Translations under genes and position numbers: made by a program
Source: DAOTYX01 sp034434635
GTDB lineage: Bacteria; Chloroflexota; Anaerolineae; B4-G1; DUEL01
NCBI GenBank assembly: GCA_034434635.1
Contig: DAOTYX010000079.1
Coordinates: 1-64,000, forward strand
Direction of reading: 5' to 3'
DNA length: 64,000 nt
Shown here: positions 18,339 to 26,846 of the stretch, one piece after another
Layout of the letters: each line of letters opens with the position of its first letter
How positions within the stretch are numbered: the first letter of the stretch is position 1
The notes under the pieces: model-generated
The model's database searches: none
What the model was told of the DNA's origin: nothing
The model's input: only the letters and a program-made list of their open reading frames with translations

Positions 18339-19100
18339 ATGGAAACAGAAGAGGGGAGTCAGACCGCGCGGCGGCGGGCAGAGATCGCCCGGCTGATCAC
18401 GGAGGCCGGGATGGTGCAGGTGGCAAGCCTGGTTGCCCGCTTCGGCGTGACCCCGCCCACCATCCGCCGTGACCTGGAATGGCTGGAGGCACAGGGGTTG
18501 GCCCGCCGGGTGCACGGCGGGGCGCTGGCGTTGACCGGCCGCTCCCCCTCCCCCTTCACCCCGGAGGCGATCCCCGCCCGCATCGGGCGGGCAGCGGCGG
18601 CCCTGGCGCAGGACGGCGAGACGCTCTTCATCACCCCTGGACTGCTGGCGCTGGAGACGGCGCGGGCGCTGACCGGTCGCCAGAGGCTCACCATCGTCAC
18701 CAACAGCCTGGCCGTCGCCCGCCAGGTGGCCGAGGGGAGCGACCACACCCTCATCCTCACCGGCGGACAACTGGAGCGGCATGATCAGGGGTTGGTCGGC
18801 CATCTGGCTCACCTGGCCCTGCCCTCGCTGCGTGCCGACCGGCTGTTCCTGGAACTGGACGGGGTCAACGCCGTCGCCGGCCTGACCACCGACAGCCTGC
18901 CCCAGGCCGAGTTGGCCCGCCTGCTGCTCGACCTGAAGGCCGAAGTGGTGGCCCTGGTGCCGCCGGAGCGGGTGGGCCGCGTGGCCGCTGTCCTCATCGC
19001 CGCCGCCTCTGAAGCCGATGTGATCGTCACCGCCCGCGAGGCCGACTCCGCTCCCTTGTGGGATCTGGCGGAACTGGGAGTGCGGGTGGTGCTGGCGTAG
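18339..19100 (+). CDS. DeoR-family transcriptional regulator
   Basis: 253 residues. The N-terminal winged helix-turn-helix is typical of DeoR: VASLVARFGVTPPTIRRDL followed by ARRVHGGAL. The C-terminal sensor domain shows the DeoR ribose-isomerase-like fold: FITPGLLALETARAL, LTIVTNSLAVARQV and LTGGQLERHDQGLVG. Such regulators bind sugar phosphates. The start at 18339 is forced by the promoter, whose -10 box covers an in-frame ATG at 18330; no ribosome site is possible. The next gene, a sugar-type ABC ATPase, begins 41 bases after the stop. Confidence 0.9.
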   Translation: METEEGSQTARRRAEIARLITEAGMVQVASLVARFGVTPPTIRRDLEWLEAQGLARRVHGGALALTGRSPSPFTPEAIPARIGRAAAALAQDGETLFITPGLLALETARALTGRQRLTIVTNSLAVARQVAEGSDHTLILTGGQLERHDQGLVGHLAHLALPSLRADRLFLELDGVNAVAGLTTDSLPQAELARLLLDLKAEVVALVPPERVGRVAAVLIAAASEADVIVTAREADSAPLWDLAELGVRVVLA

Positions 19101-19141
19101 GAGACAGGGAGAAGAGGAGAAGAAAAGAAAGGAGAGCGAGA

Positions 19142-20242
19142 ATGGCAAGTGTGACATTCGACCATGTGACCAAGCGCTTCGGCGATGTCATCGCTGTCAA
19201 CGACCTCAGCCTGGAGATCGCCGACAACGAGTTTCTGGTCTTCGTAGGCCCGTCCGGCTGTGGCAAGACCACGGCCCTGCGCCTGCTGGCCGGCCTGGAA
19301 GAGGCCACTACAGGCGACATCTACATCGGCGACCGGCGGGTCAACGATGTGCCGCCCAAGGATCGCGACATCGCCATGGTCTTCCAGTCCTATGCTCTCT
19401 ACCCGCACATGAGCGTCTACGAGAACATGGCCTTTGGTCTGCGCCTGCGCAAGACCCCCAAGGCGGAGATTGATCGGCGGGTGAAGGAGGCCGCCCAGAT
19501 TCTGGGCATCGAGCACCTGCTCGACCGCAAGCCGAAGCAACTATCCGGCGGTCAGCGGCAGCGGGTGGCGGTGGGCCGCGCCATCGTCCGTGAGCCTAAG
19601 GTCTTCCTGATGGACGAGCCGCTCTCCAACCTGGATGCCAAACTGCGCGTGCAGGCCCGCGCGGAACTCTCCAAACTCCATCAGCGGCTGGGCACGACCT
19701 TCATCTACGTGACCCACGACCAGGTTGAGGCGATGACGATGGGCACACGCATCGCCGTGATCAACGCCGGCGTGTTGCAGCAGGTGGACACACCGCACAA
19801 CCTCTACCAGTCGCCGGCCAACATCTTTGTCGCCGGCTTCATCGGCAGCCCGGCGATGAACTTCTTCGACGCCCGGCTGGTCGAGCAGGACGGCAAGATC
19901 GCGGCGGAAACTTCCGACTTCGTCGTCAGCATCCCCGAGAGCCGCCAGGAGGTCTATCGGCCGCACCTGGGCCGCGAGGTCGTCCTCGGCATCCGCCCGG
20001 AAGACATCCACGACCCCGAGTTCGCCCCACCGGCGATCCACGCCGCCCACGTCACGGCCCGGGTCGCCGTGACAGAACTGATGGGCAACGAGGTCGTGGT
20101 CTACCTGGATACCGCCAGGCATGAGTTCCTCGGCCGCTTCGACCCGCGCACGAAGGCGCGCGTGGGCCAGGAGATGACCGTGGCCTTCAACATGGGCAAC
20201 ATGCACGTCTTCGACAAGGCGACGGAACAGGCGATTCGGTGA
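19142..20242 (+). CDS. Sugar ABC transporter ATP-binding protein (MalK/UgpC/MsmX type)
   Basis: 366 residues, the length of MalK-type ATPases. Walker A GPSGCGKTT is near 37-45, the Q-loop lies in MVFQSYALYPHMSV, the signature is LSGGQRQRVAVGRA, Walker B is VFLMDEPLSNLDA, and the switch His is in YVTHDQVEAM. A C-terminal TOBE domain holds VVLGIRPEDIHDPEF. No permease or binding-protein gene is next to it, so it probably serves one or more transporters elsewhere, as MsmX-type ATPases do. AAGGAG is suitably placed before the ATG at 19142. The DeoR regulator just upstream may control it. Confidence 0.92.
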   Translation: MASVTFDHVTKRFGDVIAVNDLSLEIADNEFLVFVGPSGCGKTTALRLLAGLEEATTGDIYIGDRRVNDVPPKDRDIAMVFQSYALYPHMSVYENMAFGLRLRKTPKAEIDRRVKEAAQILGIEHLLDRKPKQLSGGQRQRVAVGRAIVREPKVFLMDEPLSNLDAKLRVQARAELSKLHQRLGTTFIYVTHDQVEAMTMGTRIAVINAGVLQQVDTPHNLYQSPANIFVAGFIGSPAMNFFDARLVEQDGKIAAETSDFVVSIPESRQEVYRPHLGREVVLGIRPEDIHDPEFAPPAIHAAHVTARVAVTELMGNEVVVYLDTARHEFLGRFDPRTKARVGQEMTVAFNMGNMHVFDKATEQAIR

Positions 20243-20279
20243 CGCGGAGCGCGGAGACACGGAGATCGTCGGAGAGCGG

Positions 20280-21509
20280 ATCCTCGAACATCTGAAGTAT
20301 CAGACCTTCGCTGCCCTCAGATACCGCAACTATCGGTTGTGGTTCTGGGGGCAGATGGTGTCTCTCTTTGGCACCTGGATGCAGTCCACTGCCCAGGGCT
20401 ATCTGGTTTACGAGTTGACCCGCTCGCCTGCCTATCTGGGGTACGTCAGTTTTGCCTCCGGCGTCCCGACCTGGCTGTTCATGCTCTACGCCGGCGTCAT
20501 CGCCGACCGCATCCCCCGGCGCACGCTGCTGCTCATCACCCAAAGCAGCATGATGCTGCTGGCCTTCATCCTGGCCGGGTTGACCTTTGGCGGCGTCGTG
20601 CAGCCGTGGCACATCGTCATCCTGGCCGCCGGCCTGGGCGTGGCGAACGCCTTCGACGCCCCAGCCCGCCTGGCCTTCGTGCCGGAACTGGTAGAACAGC
20701 GGGAAGACCTGACCAACGCCATCGCGCTGAACGCGACGATGTTCAACACAGCGACGATGATCGGCCCGGCGGTGGCCGGGATGGCTTACTCCCTCTTCGG
20801 GCCAGGATGGTGCTTCACCATCAACGGCCTCTCCTTCCTCGCCGTTATCGCCGCGCTGCTGCGCATGCGGTTAGCCTCTCCCGCACCCTCCTCCAACCCG
20901 CGCCGCGCCATCCTCCCAGAATTGCGCGCCGGGTTCCGCTACGTCATCGCCCACCCCACCATCCGCCTGCTGATCGGCCTGATCGCCATCGCCAGCCTTT
21001 TCGGCGTCTCCTTCGTCACGCTGATGCCAGCCTGGGCGGTCAACGTGCTGCGGGGGGATGCCACCACCAACGGACTGCTCCTTTCGGCGCGGGGGACAGG
21101 AGCGCTCATCAGTGCCCTGGGTATCGCCTCACTGGGCCGCTTCCGGTTCAAGGGGCGCCTGCTGACCGTGGGCACGTTCGTCTTCCCCATCGCCCTGCTG
21201 GTCTTCGCGCAGGTGCGCTGGTTGCCGCTCTCTATGGCCATCCTGGTGGTCGTGGGGGCTTCAATGGTGCTGGTCTTGAACCTGGCCAACGCTCTGGTTC
21301 AGACCGAGGCAGCGGACGAACTGCGTGGGCGGGTGATGAGCATCTACAGCCTGCTCTTCTTCGGCCTGATGCCACTGGGCTCGCTGTGGGTCGGTACGTT
21401 GGCCGACCACACCAGCGAGCCCATCACGTTGACCATCGGGGCGCTGATCACCCTGGGTTGCGCCGCGCTGGTCTGGCTATTCGCTCCGCGGTTGCGCGCG
21501 CTGCCCTGA
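20280..21509 (+). CDS. MFS exporter (MFS_3/EntS-like), no canonical start codon visible
   Basis: About 409 residues, 12 membrane helices. LYAGVIADRIPRRTLLLITQ is the MFS loop 2-3 motif, and DELRGRVMSIYSLLFFGLMP is typical of the MFS_3 family of drug or siderophore exporters. Family-like sequence (FAALRYRNYRLWFWGQ) extends upstream of the first canonical start (TTG at 20337), but between that codon and the in-frame stop at 20175 there is no ATG, GTG or TTG. An ATC at 20280, three bases after GGAGAGCGG, would give MLEHLKYQTFAAL-; a CTG at 20292 is the other choice. The region just before holds CGCGGAGACACGGAG repeat units, so the start may have been damaged. Confidence 0.8.
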   Translation: MLEHLKYQTFAALRYRNYRLWFWGQMVSLFGTWMQSTAQGYLVYELTRSPAYLGYVSFASGVPTWLFMLYAGVIADRIPRRTLLLITQSSMMLLAFILAGLTFGGVVQPWHIVILAAGLGVANAFDAPARLAFVPELVEQREDLTNAIALNATMFNTATMIGPAVAGMAYSLFGPGWCFTINGLSFLAVIAALLRMRLASPAPSSNPRRAILPELRAGFRYVIAHPTIRLLIGLIAIASLFGVSFVTLMPAWAVNVLRGDATTNGLLLSARGTGALISALGIASLGRFRFKGRLLTVGTFVFPIALLVFAQVRWLPLSMAILVVVGASMVLVLNLANALVQTEAADELRGRVMSIYSLLFFGLMPLGSLWVGTLADHTSEPITLTIGALITLGCAALVWLFAPRLRALP

Positions 21510-21540
21510 GAATCCCCGGTTCGTAACCGCCCAGCCTGTG

Positions 21541-21584
21541 CCCTCTCGCAGGTCCTGGCGCAAGCGCCAGCACCTGCGGGAGGG
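21541..21584. terminator. Bidirectional hairpin between convergent MFS genes
   Basis: The left arm 21541-21561 pairs with 21564-21584 with only two mismatches, giving a stem of about 20 base pairs closed by a very short loop around CAAG. It lies in the 82 bases between two convergent genes. There is no strong T run, so termination is inferred from position and stem. Confidence 0.65.
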
Positions 21585-21591
21585 TGTACAC

Positions 21592-22887
21592 TCAGGACAC
21601 CTGCGCCGCCCGTTCCCGCTCCGCCCGCTCGCGCATCTGCTGGCGCAGCGTGTGGATGTCGGTCGGCAGCAGGTAGGCAGCCACGAAGAAGAAGGCCGCG
21701 CACAGCACCCAGGTGGAGACGCAGATGAGCAGGATGGCGTTGTGCAGCGAGGAGCGCACAGCGATCAGTCCGGCTATCAACGGCGCCAGCGCCGCTCCTG
21801 CCGACTCGATGAAACTCTCGATGGCCAGGGCGGTGCTGCGTACCTCTGGCAGGGTGATGTCGTACACCGTGGAGACGACATTGGGCGCAGCGAAGGGGAT
21901 GAACAGGGCGGTCAGGCACAGCAGGCCCATGAACAAGCCGCGATTGTCGAGCGGGACGTTGAGCGTCAGCGTGAGCAGGATCGCCCCCAGGAGCACCGCC
22001 GTGGCGGAGACCAGCGCCCGGCCGCGCGGCGTGCGCTTGAAGAAGAAGTCCCCTGTCGCCCCGCCGACGAAATAACCCGCCGCCAGCACCAGCACCGCCG
22101 GAACCATCGTCGTGAAGACCGCCTCCGACGGATACCCCCGTTCCGTCTCCAGGTAGCGGAAGAACCAGTAGGTGATGACGTTCCACGGGAAGACGCCGAA
22201 GAAGCCCTGCACGAAGATCAGCAGCAGGCTGCGCTTGCGGAACAGGTCCCCGGCCAGCCGCCAGTTGAAGCGATAGACGCCGATCCGCTCCAGGTCCTCC
22301 AATTCTGGTTCGCTCTTACCACGAGGGGCCTCGCGCACCCCAAAGAAGATGACCACTGCCAGGAGGATGCCCAGCGAGCCAGTGATGTAGAACACCCCAC
22401 GCCAGCCGATCATGCCGCTAAGCAGCAAGCCCAGGATCATCCCCAGCAGGTAGCCCAGGGGCGCGGTCAACTGGAGGATGCCGTAGATACGGCTGCGCAC
22501 CTGCGGCGGGAAGTAGTCGGCGATCAGGCTGTAGAGGCCAGGATAACTGGAGTCGTCAATGCCGGTGGAGGCGCGGGTGGCCAGGAAGGACGGGTAGGTG
22601 CGCACGACCGCGCTGAGCCAGGTGGTGGCTCCCCAGATGAACGAGGCCAGCGCCAGCAGTTTGGAGCGCGCGTACCGGTCATACAGGTACCCCCACAGCG
22701 GGTAGAAGATGACGCCGACGATCAGCGCGCCGGTGAAGACCGCTCCCATCTGCGCCTCGTTGATGCCGAAGGTCTCCATGATCGGAGTGGTGAGCGGTCC
22801 GATGAGCAGTTTGTCCGCCTGATGCAACAGCATGAAGCAGAAGAATACTACAACGACGAACCAGCGGTGCCGTGATGACGCACTCAT
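21592..22887 (-). CDS. MFS transporter (Spinster-like)
   Basis: 431 residues, 12 membrane helices. QADKLLIGPLTTPIMETFG, then LIVGVIFYPLWGYLYDRYA, then TRASTGIDDSSYPGLYSLIADYFPP resemble the Spns/general MFS_1 pattern with a conserved Asp-Arg in loop 2-3. The substrate is unknown. GGGAGGAAAAGG precedes the ATG. It converges with the other MFS gene, and the two proteins are not close relatives. Confidence 0.85.
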   Translation of the reverse strand: MSASSRHRWFVVVVFFCFMLLHQADKLLIGPLTTPIMETFGINEAQMGAVFTGALIVGVIFYPLWGYLYDRYARSKLLALASFIWGATTWLSAVVRTYPSFLATRASTGIDDSSYPGLYSLIADYFPPQVRSRIYGILQLTAPLGYLLGMILGLLLSGMIGWRGVFYITGSLGILLAVVIFFGVREAPRGKSEPELEDLERIGVYRFNWRLAGDLFRKRSLLLIFVQGFFGVFPWNVITYWFFRYLETERGYPSEAVFTTMVPAVLVLAAGYFVGGATGDFFFKRTPRGRALVSATAVLLGAILLTLTLNVPLDNRGLFMGLLCLTALFIPFAAPNVVSTVYDITLPEVRSTALAIESFIESAGAALAPLIAGLIAVRSSLHNAILLICVSTWVLCAAFFFVAAYLLPTDIHTLRQQMRERAERERAAQVS

Positions 22888-22963
22888 CCTTTTCCTCCCT
22901 GTCGTGGAATGGACACGGTGCTCTGACGACTCGCCGTGCCGGGCGTGGTCTCGTCGCCGTGCC

Positions 22964-22987
22964 GGGCGCGGTCTTCCGACCGCGCCC
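22964..22987. repeat. GGGCGCGGTC hairpin, copy 1
   Basis: GGGCGCGGTC (22964-22973), loop TTCC, GACCGCGCCC (22978-22987): a perfect 10-base-pair hairpin in the gap between the MFS and PIG-L genes. CCGTGCCGGGCGTGGTCTCG just before it is a degenerate copy. Same family at 24535 and 33448. Confidence 0.85.
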
Positions 22988-23001
22988 CTACAGATGGGAG
23001 A

Positions 23002-23796
23002 TCATGACCCGGCAAGCAGGGCCTCCACCAGCGGATGAAAACGCTCGTAGCGGAACGGTTCGCCGAACGGCACGCCAATGCGCTGGCCGGCGGCAGCGGC
23101 CTGCGCCCGTACGGCCAGGCCCACCAGCGCTGCGGGGTCCGCACCCGCCGCCTCCAGCAGCGGGCGCGGGTCCACACCAGCCAGCCGCATCTGCCGCAGC
23201 ACCCCCTCGACCAGAAAAGCCATCTGGCTCTCGTGCGCGGCCAGCGCTGCCAGTTTCGTCTCCAGCGTGGCCGTGATGTCCACCACCTTGTTGACGCCCG
23301 CATCGCTTTCAGCGTAGAAGTACTTCTCGGCAACCTGATGAGGCTCCAACCCCTCATCACGATGCTCCGGGTGCACCAGCGGCAGGCCTGCTGCGTTCAC
23401 CGCCTCTGTCGCCGCCCAGGCCACGGCGCGATGGTCGGGATGCCAGTCGCCGGGCGCGAAGGGGTCCTCGGCAATGAGCGCGTCGGGGCGGTACTGGCGG
23501 ATGGCGCGGATGAACTCCTGGCGCAACGCTCCAGGCGGCAACTGCTCCAGTCCCATATCAGGGTGACCGAGCATCACCGGCGGCTCAGCGCCCAGGATAC
23601 TCGCCGCGCGCATCGCCTCCCGCCGGCGTACCTGCACCAACGCCTCGGCGGTGTGCTCAAAAGAGCCCTTACTGCCGTCCGTGGCGACGACGATCACCAC
23701 CCGCCGCCCTTCTTTGACCATCCGGGCGATGGTCCCGCCAGCGAAGAACTCAGCATCGTCGGGATGAGGTACTAAAACAAGGGTCGTCTGCGACAT
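23002..23796 (-). CDS. PIG-L/LmbE-like deacetylase
   Basis: 264 residues. The zinc motif HPDD is at 11-14 (VLVPHPDDAEFFAGGT), the third zinc ligand lies in the WHPDHRAV stretch, and ATDGSKGS is the conserved strand-loop. Family members remove acetyl groups from N-acetylglucosamine on lipid or thiol precursors (MshB, BshB). The substrate here is not known. GAGGAGG precedes the ATG. The MBL-fold gene lies 16 bases upstream on the same strand and the two are probably co-transcribed. Confidence 0.9.
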   Translation of the reverse strand: MSQTTLVLVPHPDDAEFFAGGTIARMVKEGRRVVIVVATDGSKGSFEHTAEALVQVRRREAMRAASILGAEPPVMLGHPDMGLEQLPPGALRQEFIRAIRQYRPDALIAEDPFAPGDWHPDHRAVAWAATEAVNAAGLPLVHPEHRDEGLEPHQVAEKYFYAESDAGVNKVVDITATLETKLAALAAHESQMAFLVEGVLRQMRLAGVDPRPLLEAAGADPAALVGLAVRAQAAAAGQRIGVPFGEPFRYERFHPLVEALLAGS

Positions 23797-23812
23797 TCCA
23801 CCTCCTCGTTGT

Positions 23813-24439
23813 CTAAAGACTCACCCATGGATTGAAGCGCTTTTCGTGGCCCACTGTGGTCTGAGGGCCATGGCCAGGATAGAGCACCGTTTCATCCGGC
23901 AGTTCGAAGAGGACCTGACGGATAGAATGAAGCAGGGTGGCCCAGTCCCCGCCAGGCAGGTCCGTGCGGCCGACCCCCTCGGCGAAGAGGGCATCGCCAT
24001 CGAAAGCCATCCCCTCCTGTTCCAGGTAGAAGGTCACCCCGCCGGGGGAGTGTCCTGGGGTATGCAGCACCTGGAGGCGCAGCGTGCCCACCTCCAGCAC
24101 CTGGCCGGCGACGAGTTCCACGTCGGGCAGGGGGCTGGGCTTCACTGTCACGCCGAACCACGCGGCCCCGCCGCGCGCCTGAAGGATGGGGAGTTCGGCA
24201 GGATGAAGCGCCAGTTGCGCGCCGGTGGCGGCGAGGATGTCGGCATTGGCTGCCATATGGTCGAAATGACAGTGGGTATTGAGCACGTAACGAGCGGTCA
24301 GGCCGTGCTCCTTCAGGGCGGCCAGGATCCGTTCAGGGTGGCCGCCGGGGTCAATCACCGCCGCCTCACGGGTCTGCTCGCAGGCGAGAAGGTAGCAATT
24401 GGTCTGGGTGATGCCGACGACAAGCGTGTGCAGGATCAT
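23813..24439 (-). CDS. MBL-fold (glyoxalase II-like) hydrolase
   Basis: 208 residues. THCHFDH (55-61) is the HxHxDH zinc motif; further ligands are in HTPGHSPGG, AFDGDALF and LYPGHGPQT. This is the short YcbL/GloB-like type that hydrolyses thioesters such as S-lactoylglutathione or relatives. The N-terminal VVGITQTNCYLLA is typical. It is upstream of the PIG-L gene and has its own promoter at 24496-24524. If the neighbour makes a thiol such as bacillithiol, the pairing would make sense, but that is conjecture. Confidence 0.9.
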   Translation of the reverse strand: MILHTLVVGITQTNCYLLACEQTREAAVIDPGGHPERILAALKEHGLTARYVLNTHCHFDHMAANADILAATGAQLALHPAELPILQARGGAAWFGVTVKPSPLPDVELVAGQVLEVGTLRLQVLHTPGHSPGGVTFYLEQEGMAFDGDALFAEGVGRTDLPGGDWATLLHSIRQVLFELPDETVLYPGHGPQTTVGHEKRFNPWVSL

Positions 24440-24495
24440 GCGCGTCTCCTGTGTATGCTGTCAGGGCAGCGGCTGGCGGGCCAGGGGACGGCCAG

Positions 24496-24524
24496 ACTAT
24501 ACCATCATCGGCGTGGTTGCGCAA
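24496..24524 (-). promoter_or_regulatory. Probable promoter of the MBL/PIG-L operon
   Basis: Minus strand: TTGCGC (24524-24519), a 17-base spacer and TATAGT (24501-24496). The leader is about 50 bases. Confidence 0.6.
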
Positions 24525-24534
24525 GTGGAAAAGA

Positions 24535-24561
24535 TTGGGCGCGGTCTCCGACCGCGCCCAA
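24535..24561. repeat. GGGCGCGGTC hairpin, copy 2
   Basis: TTGGGCGCGGTC (24535-24546), loop TCC, GACCGCGCCCAA (24550-24561): a perfect 12-base-pair stem located 24 bases after the stop of the beta-helix gene and upstream of the MBL promoter. It could end transcription of the beta-helix gene, but the same sequence occurs at other sites. Confidence 0.85.
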
Positions 24562-24584
24562 CGGCGACTCGACGAGACGGAGCG

Positions 24585-26783
24585 CTAGCCGTTGCGCAGC
24601 ACCAGCGGCAGGTAGAGATAAGGCAGTTCGTCTGCCCCCACGTCGGGGGCCGCGCCCATCGGGCGCGGGTCTCCATCCATGTCCCACGCCACCCAGACCA
24701 GGGGGGTGGCATGATTGATAGCGTTGGAGCCAAGGGTCAGGTGGTAATCCGCCGCCAGCCCTGCTGGTCCGGGCACTTCGTTTGTGCTGGTAACCCCCAC
24801 CCCATAGTTGGCCCCGTTGCCCTCGAAGAGCGTGTGGTCAGCAGTGACCGTGCTGCCCCCCGGCGAGGCATTGACGATGCCCGTCGTCTGGCTGACGATG
24901 ATGGTGTTGGTCAGCCACACCGTGCTCGATGCGCCGACGTAGACCCCCACGCCGTCGCCAAACCGGTTTTCGGCGATAGTGTTGTGCGCCACGCGGCCAT
25001 TGACACCGCCGCTGCCAGCGATCGCCACCCCGCTGCCCTGCGCGCTGGTCGCGGCAGTTGTGGTGATCCCATTGCGGGCGACGATGTTGTTGGTCAGGGT
25101 GAAGATGTCGCTTGCCGTCAGATCTACGCCTCCACCCACACCACCGCTCGTGCCGATAGCCCGGTTATCCAGGATGATGTTGCCCTCCAGCCAGGGGTTG
25201 CTGCCTCCGATTGAGAAACCGCCGCCATATCCCCATTCCGCGCCTCCGTCGCCGGTGGTGTTGCTCAGGACCTGGTTCCCAACGAACCGGGGGGCGCCGG
25301 CCCAGACATAAACGCCGCCGCCCACTCCGCGCGCGTTGGTCCCGCAGGCGGCTTCATTGCGGGCGATCAGGTTGTCCTGGACAAGGGCGTTGCTGTTGTG
25401 GAGCGCCATCCCGCCGCCGTAAGCCCATTCGCCGGGCGCCCAGACAACCGTATCGTTTTCAGCGATGACATTGTCCCGGAGTACCCCGCTCCCGCCGCTG
25501 ACGTAGATGCCGCCACCCTCAGCAGGGGCGCCGGAGGAAGCGGTGTTACGGACTATCTGGTTCTCCACCACCGTAGCGTCGCACTCTTCCAGGTAGAGGC
25601 CGCCGCCATAGCCATTGGCAGCGTAACTGGCGCGGTTGCCGTCGGAAATGACGTTGCCGGCCACCAGCGCGGCAGCGGAGAGATGCGAGAGGTACATCCC
25701 CCCGCCCAGACCCCGCGGGCCGGTAGTGGCGGTGTTGCCATAGACACGATTGTCGCGGATGAGAGCAAGAGGGCCGCCAAAACAGATGCCCCCGCCCCGG
25801 TTGTAGAGGCCCGCGCTGGCCGTCCCCTGCAGCGCGATGTTCCCGTCGAAGAGGTTGCGCTCGATGGTCACCGGCGAGCCGGAGGAGACATAGATGCCGC
25901 CGCCGTTGCCCATCACGCCCTGACCGGCGACGTTCTGCAGAAAATCGTTGTCGGCGATGAGCGGGCTGCCGCCGACCACCGCGATCCCTCCGCCGTCACC
26001 GGCCGAGTGGCCGGCGCGGTTGGCGCGGATGGTGTTGGAGAGCACCTGCGGCGAGGCGTTCACCAGATAGATGCCGCCCCCCTGCCCCCAGGTGGCGTCG
26101 TCGGCGACATTGTTGGCGATGAGGTTGTCGCTGATGACGGCAGAGGCAGAGACGGTATCCAGGAAGATGCCGCCGCCGCGCCCATAGCCGGTGCAGGCCA
26201 TCGTTGTGCAGCCATAGTTAGCGGTGATGATGTTGCTGAGGATGATGGGGGCCGCGTCCTGCACGGCGATGCCGCCGCCGTGGTTGGGCTGATCGGTGGC
26301 CCCTCCGGCGTTGCCGTTGGTGATGGTAAAGCAAAAGATAGTGGGGCTGGCATGGGTGATGCTGATCACCCGCTGGGTCCCATCCCCGCTCAGGACCACG
26401 TTCTCCGGCGCGCAGGGTACGGAAGTGAAGGTCCACCCTCCCCCAAAGGGGTTCGGGTGAGCCGCCCATGCCCCGTCCAGGGTTACGGACCTGGTGATGA
26501 TGATCGTGCCGTAGTAGGTCGAAGCGCCGGCGATGTCATCGCGGTCGGCCACGCAGATCCTCTCGCCAGCCGAGGCCCTGCTCAGGGCATACTGGACACT
26601 CTTGCACGGGTCGTTGGGGTTGTCACAGTGATTGGTCGAACTGTTGTTGCCGCCATTGACCACATAGCGGTCGCAGACGGGCGCGGCCTGGCCGGGCTGG
26701 CTGGTCAGCGCCAGCAGGCTCCAGACGAGGAGAGCCAGCCCCAGGGCCAGGCTCAGGACGATCAGCCAGTGTTTCGCCTGCAT
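24585..26783 (-). CDS. Secreted right-handed parallel beta-helix protein
   Basis: 732 residues. An N-terminal signal peptide (about 1-33, ending SQPGQAA) is followed by NPNDPCKSVQYALSRASAGE, the usual entry to CSLREA/choice-of-anchor-type pectate-lyase-like repeats. The body has at least ten repeats around GGGI(Y/A)V- then S.P.I..N.I..N-, each coil about 22-25 residues long, typical of PbH1 beta-helices. The protein ends LPYLYLPLVLRNG. The C-terminal YLPL tail is also seen in the lipoprotein at 38745 and may be a sorting or attachment tail. Surface adhesin or polysaccharide-active roles are possible; no catalytic residues can be assigned. Confidence 0.88.
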   Translation of the reverse strand: MQAKHWLIVLSLALGLALLVWSLLALTSQPGQAAPVCDRYVVNGGNNSSTNHCDNPNDPCKSVQYALSRASAGERICVADRDDIAGASTYYGTIIITRSVTLDGAWAAHPNPFGGGWTFTSVPCAPENVVLSGDGTQRVISITHASPTIFCFTITNGNAGGATDQPNHGGGIAVQDAAPIILSNIITANYGCTTMACTGYGRGGGIFLDTVSASAVISDNLIANNVADDATWGQGGGIYLVNASPQVLSNTIRANRAGHSAGDGGGIAVVGGSPLIADNDFLQNVAGQGVMGNGGGIYVSSGSPVTIERNLFDGNIALQGTASAGLYNRGGGICFGGPLALIRDNRVYGNTATTGPRGLGGGMYLSHLSAAALVAGNVISDGNRASYAANGYGGGLYLEECDATVVENQIVRNTASSGAPAEGGGIYVSGGSGVLRDNVIAENDTVVWAPGEWAYGGGMALHNSNALVQDNLIARNEAACGTNARGVGGGVYVWAGAPRFVGNQVLSNTTGDGGAEWGYGGGFSIGGSNPWLEGNIILDNRAIGTSGGVGGGVDLTASDIFTLTNNIVARNGITTTAATSAQGSGVAIAGSGGVNGRVAHNTIAENRFGDGVGVYVGASSTVWLTNTIIVSQTTGIVNASPGGSTVTADHTLFEGNGANYGVGVTSTNEVPGPAGLAADYHLTLGSNAINHATPLVWVAWDMDGDPRPMGAAPDVGADELPYLYLPLVLRNG

Positions 26784-26846
26784 CTTGCACCTTCTCTCGT
26801 GTCTGTCACCTCTGAGGTGACCGTCACCTGCCCCTCGCGTGCCCGT

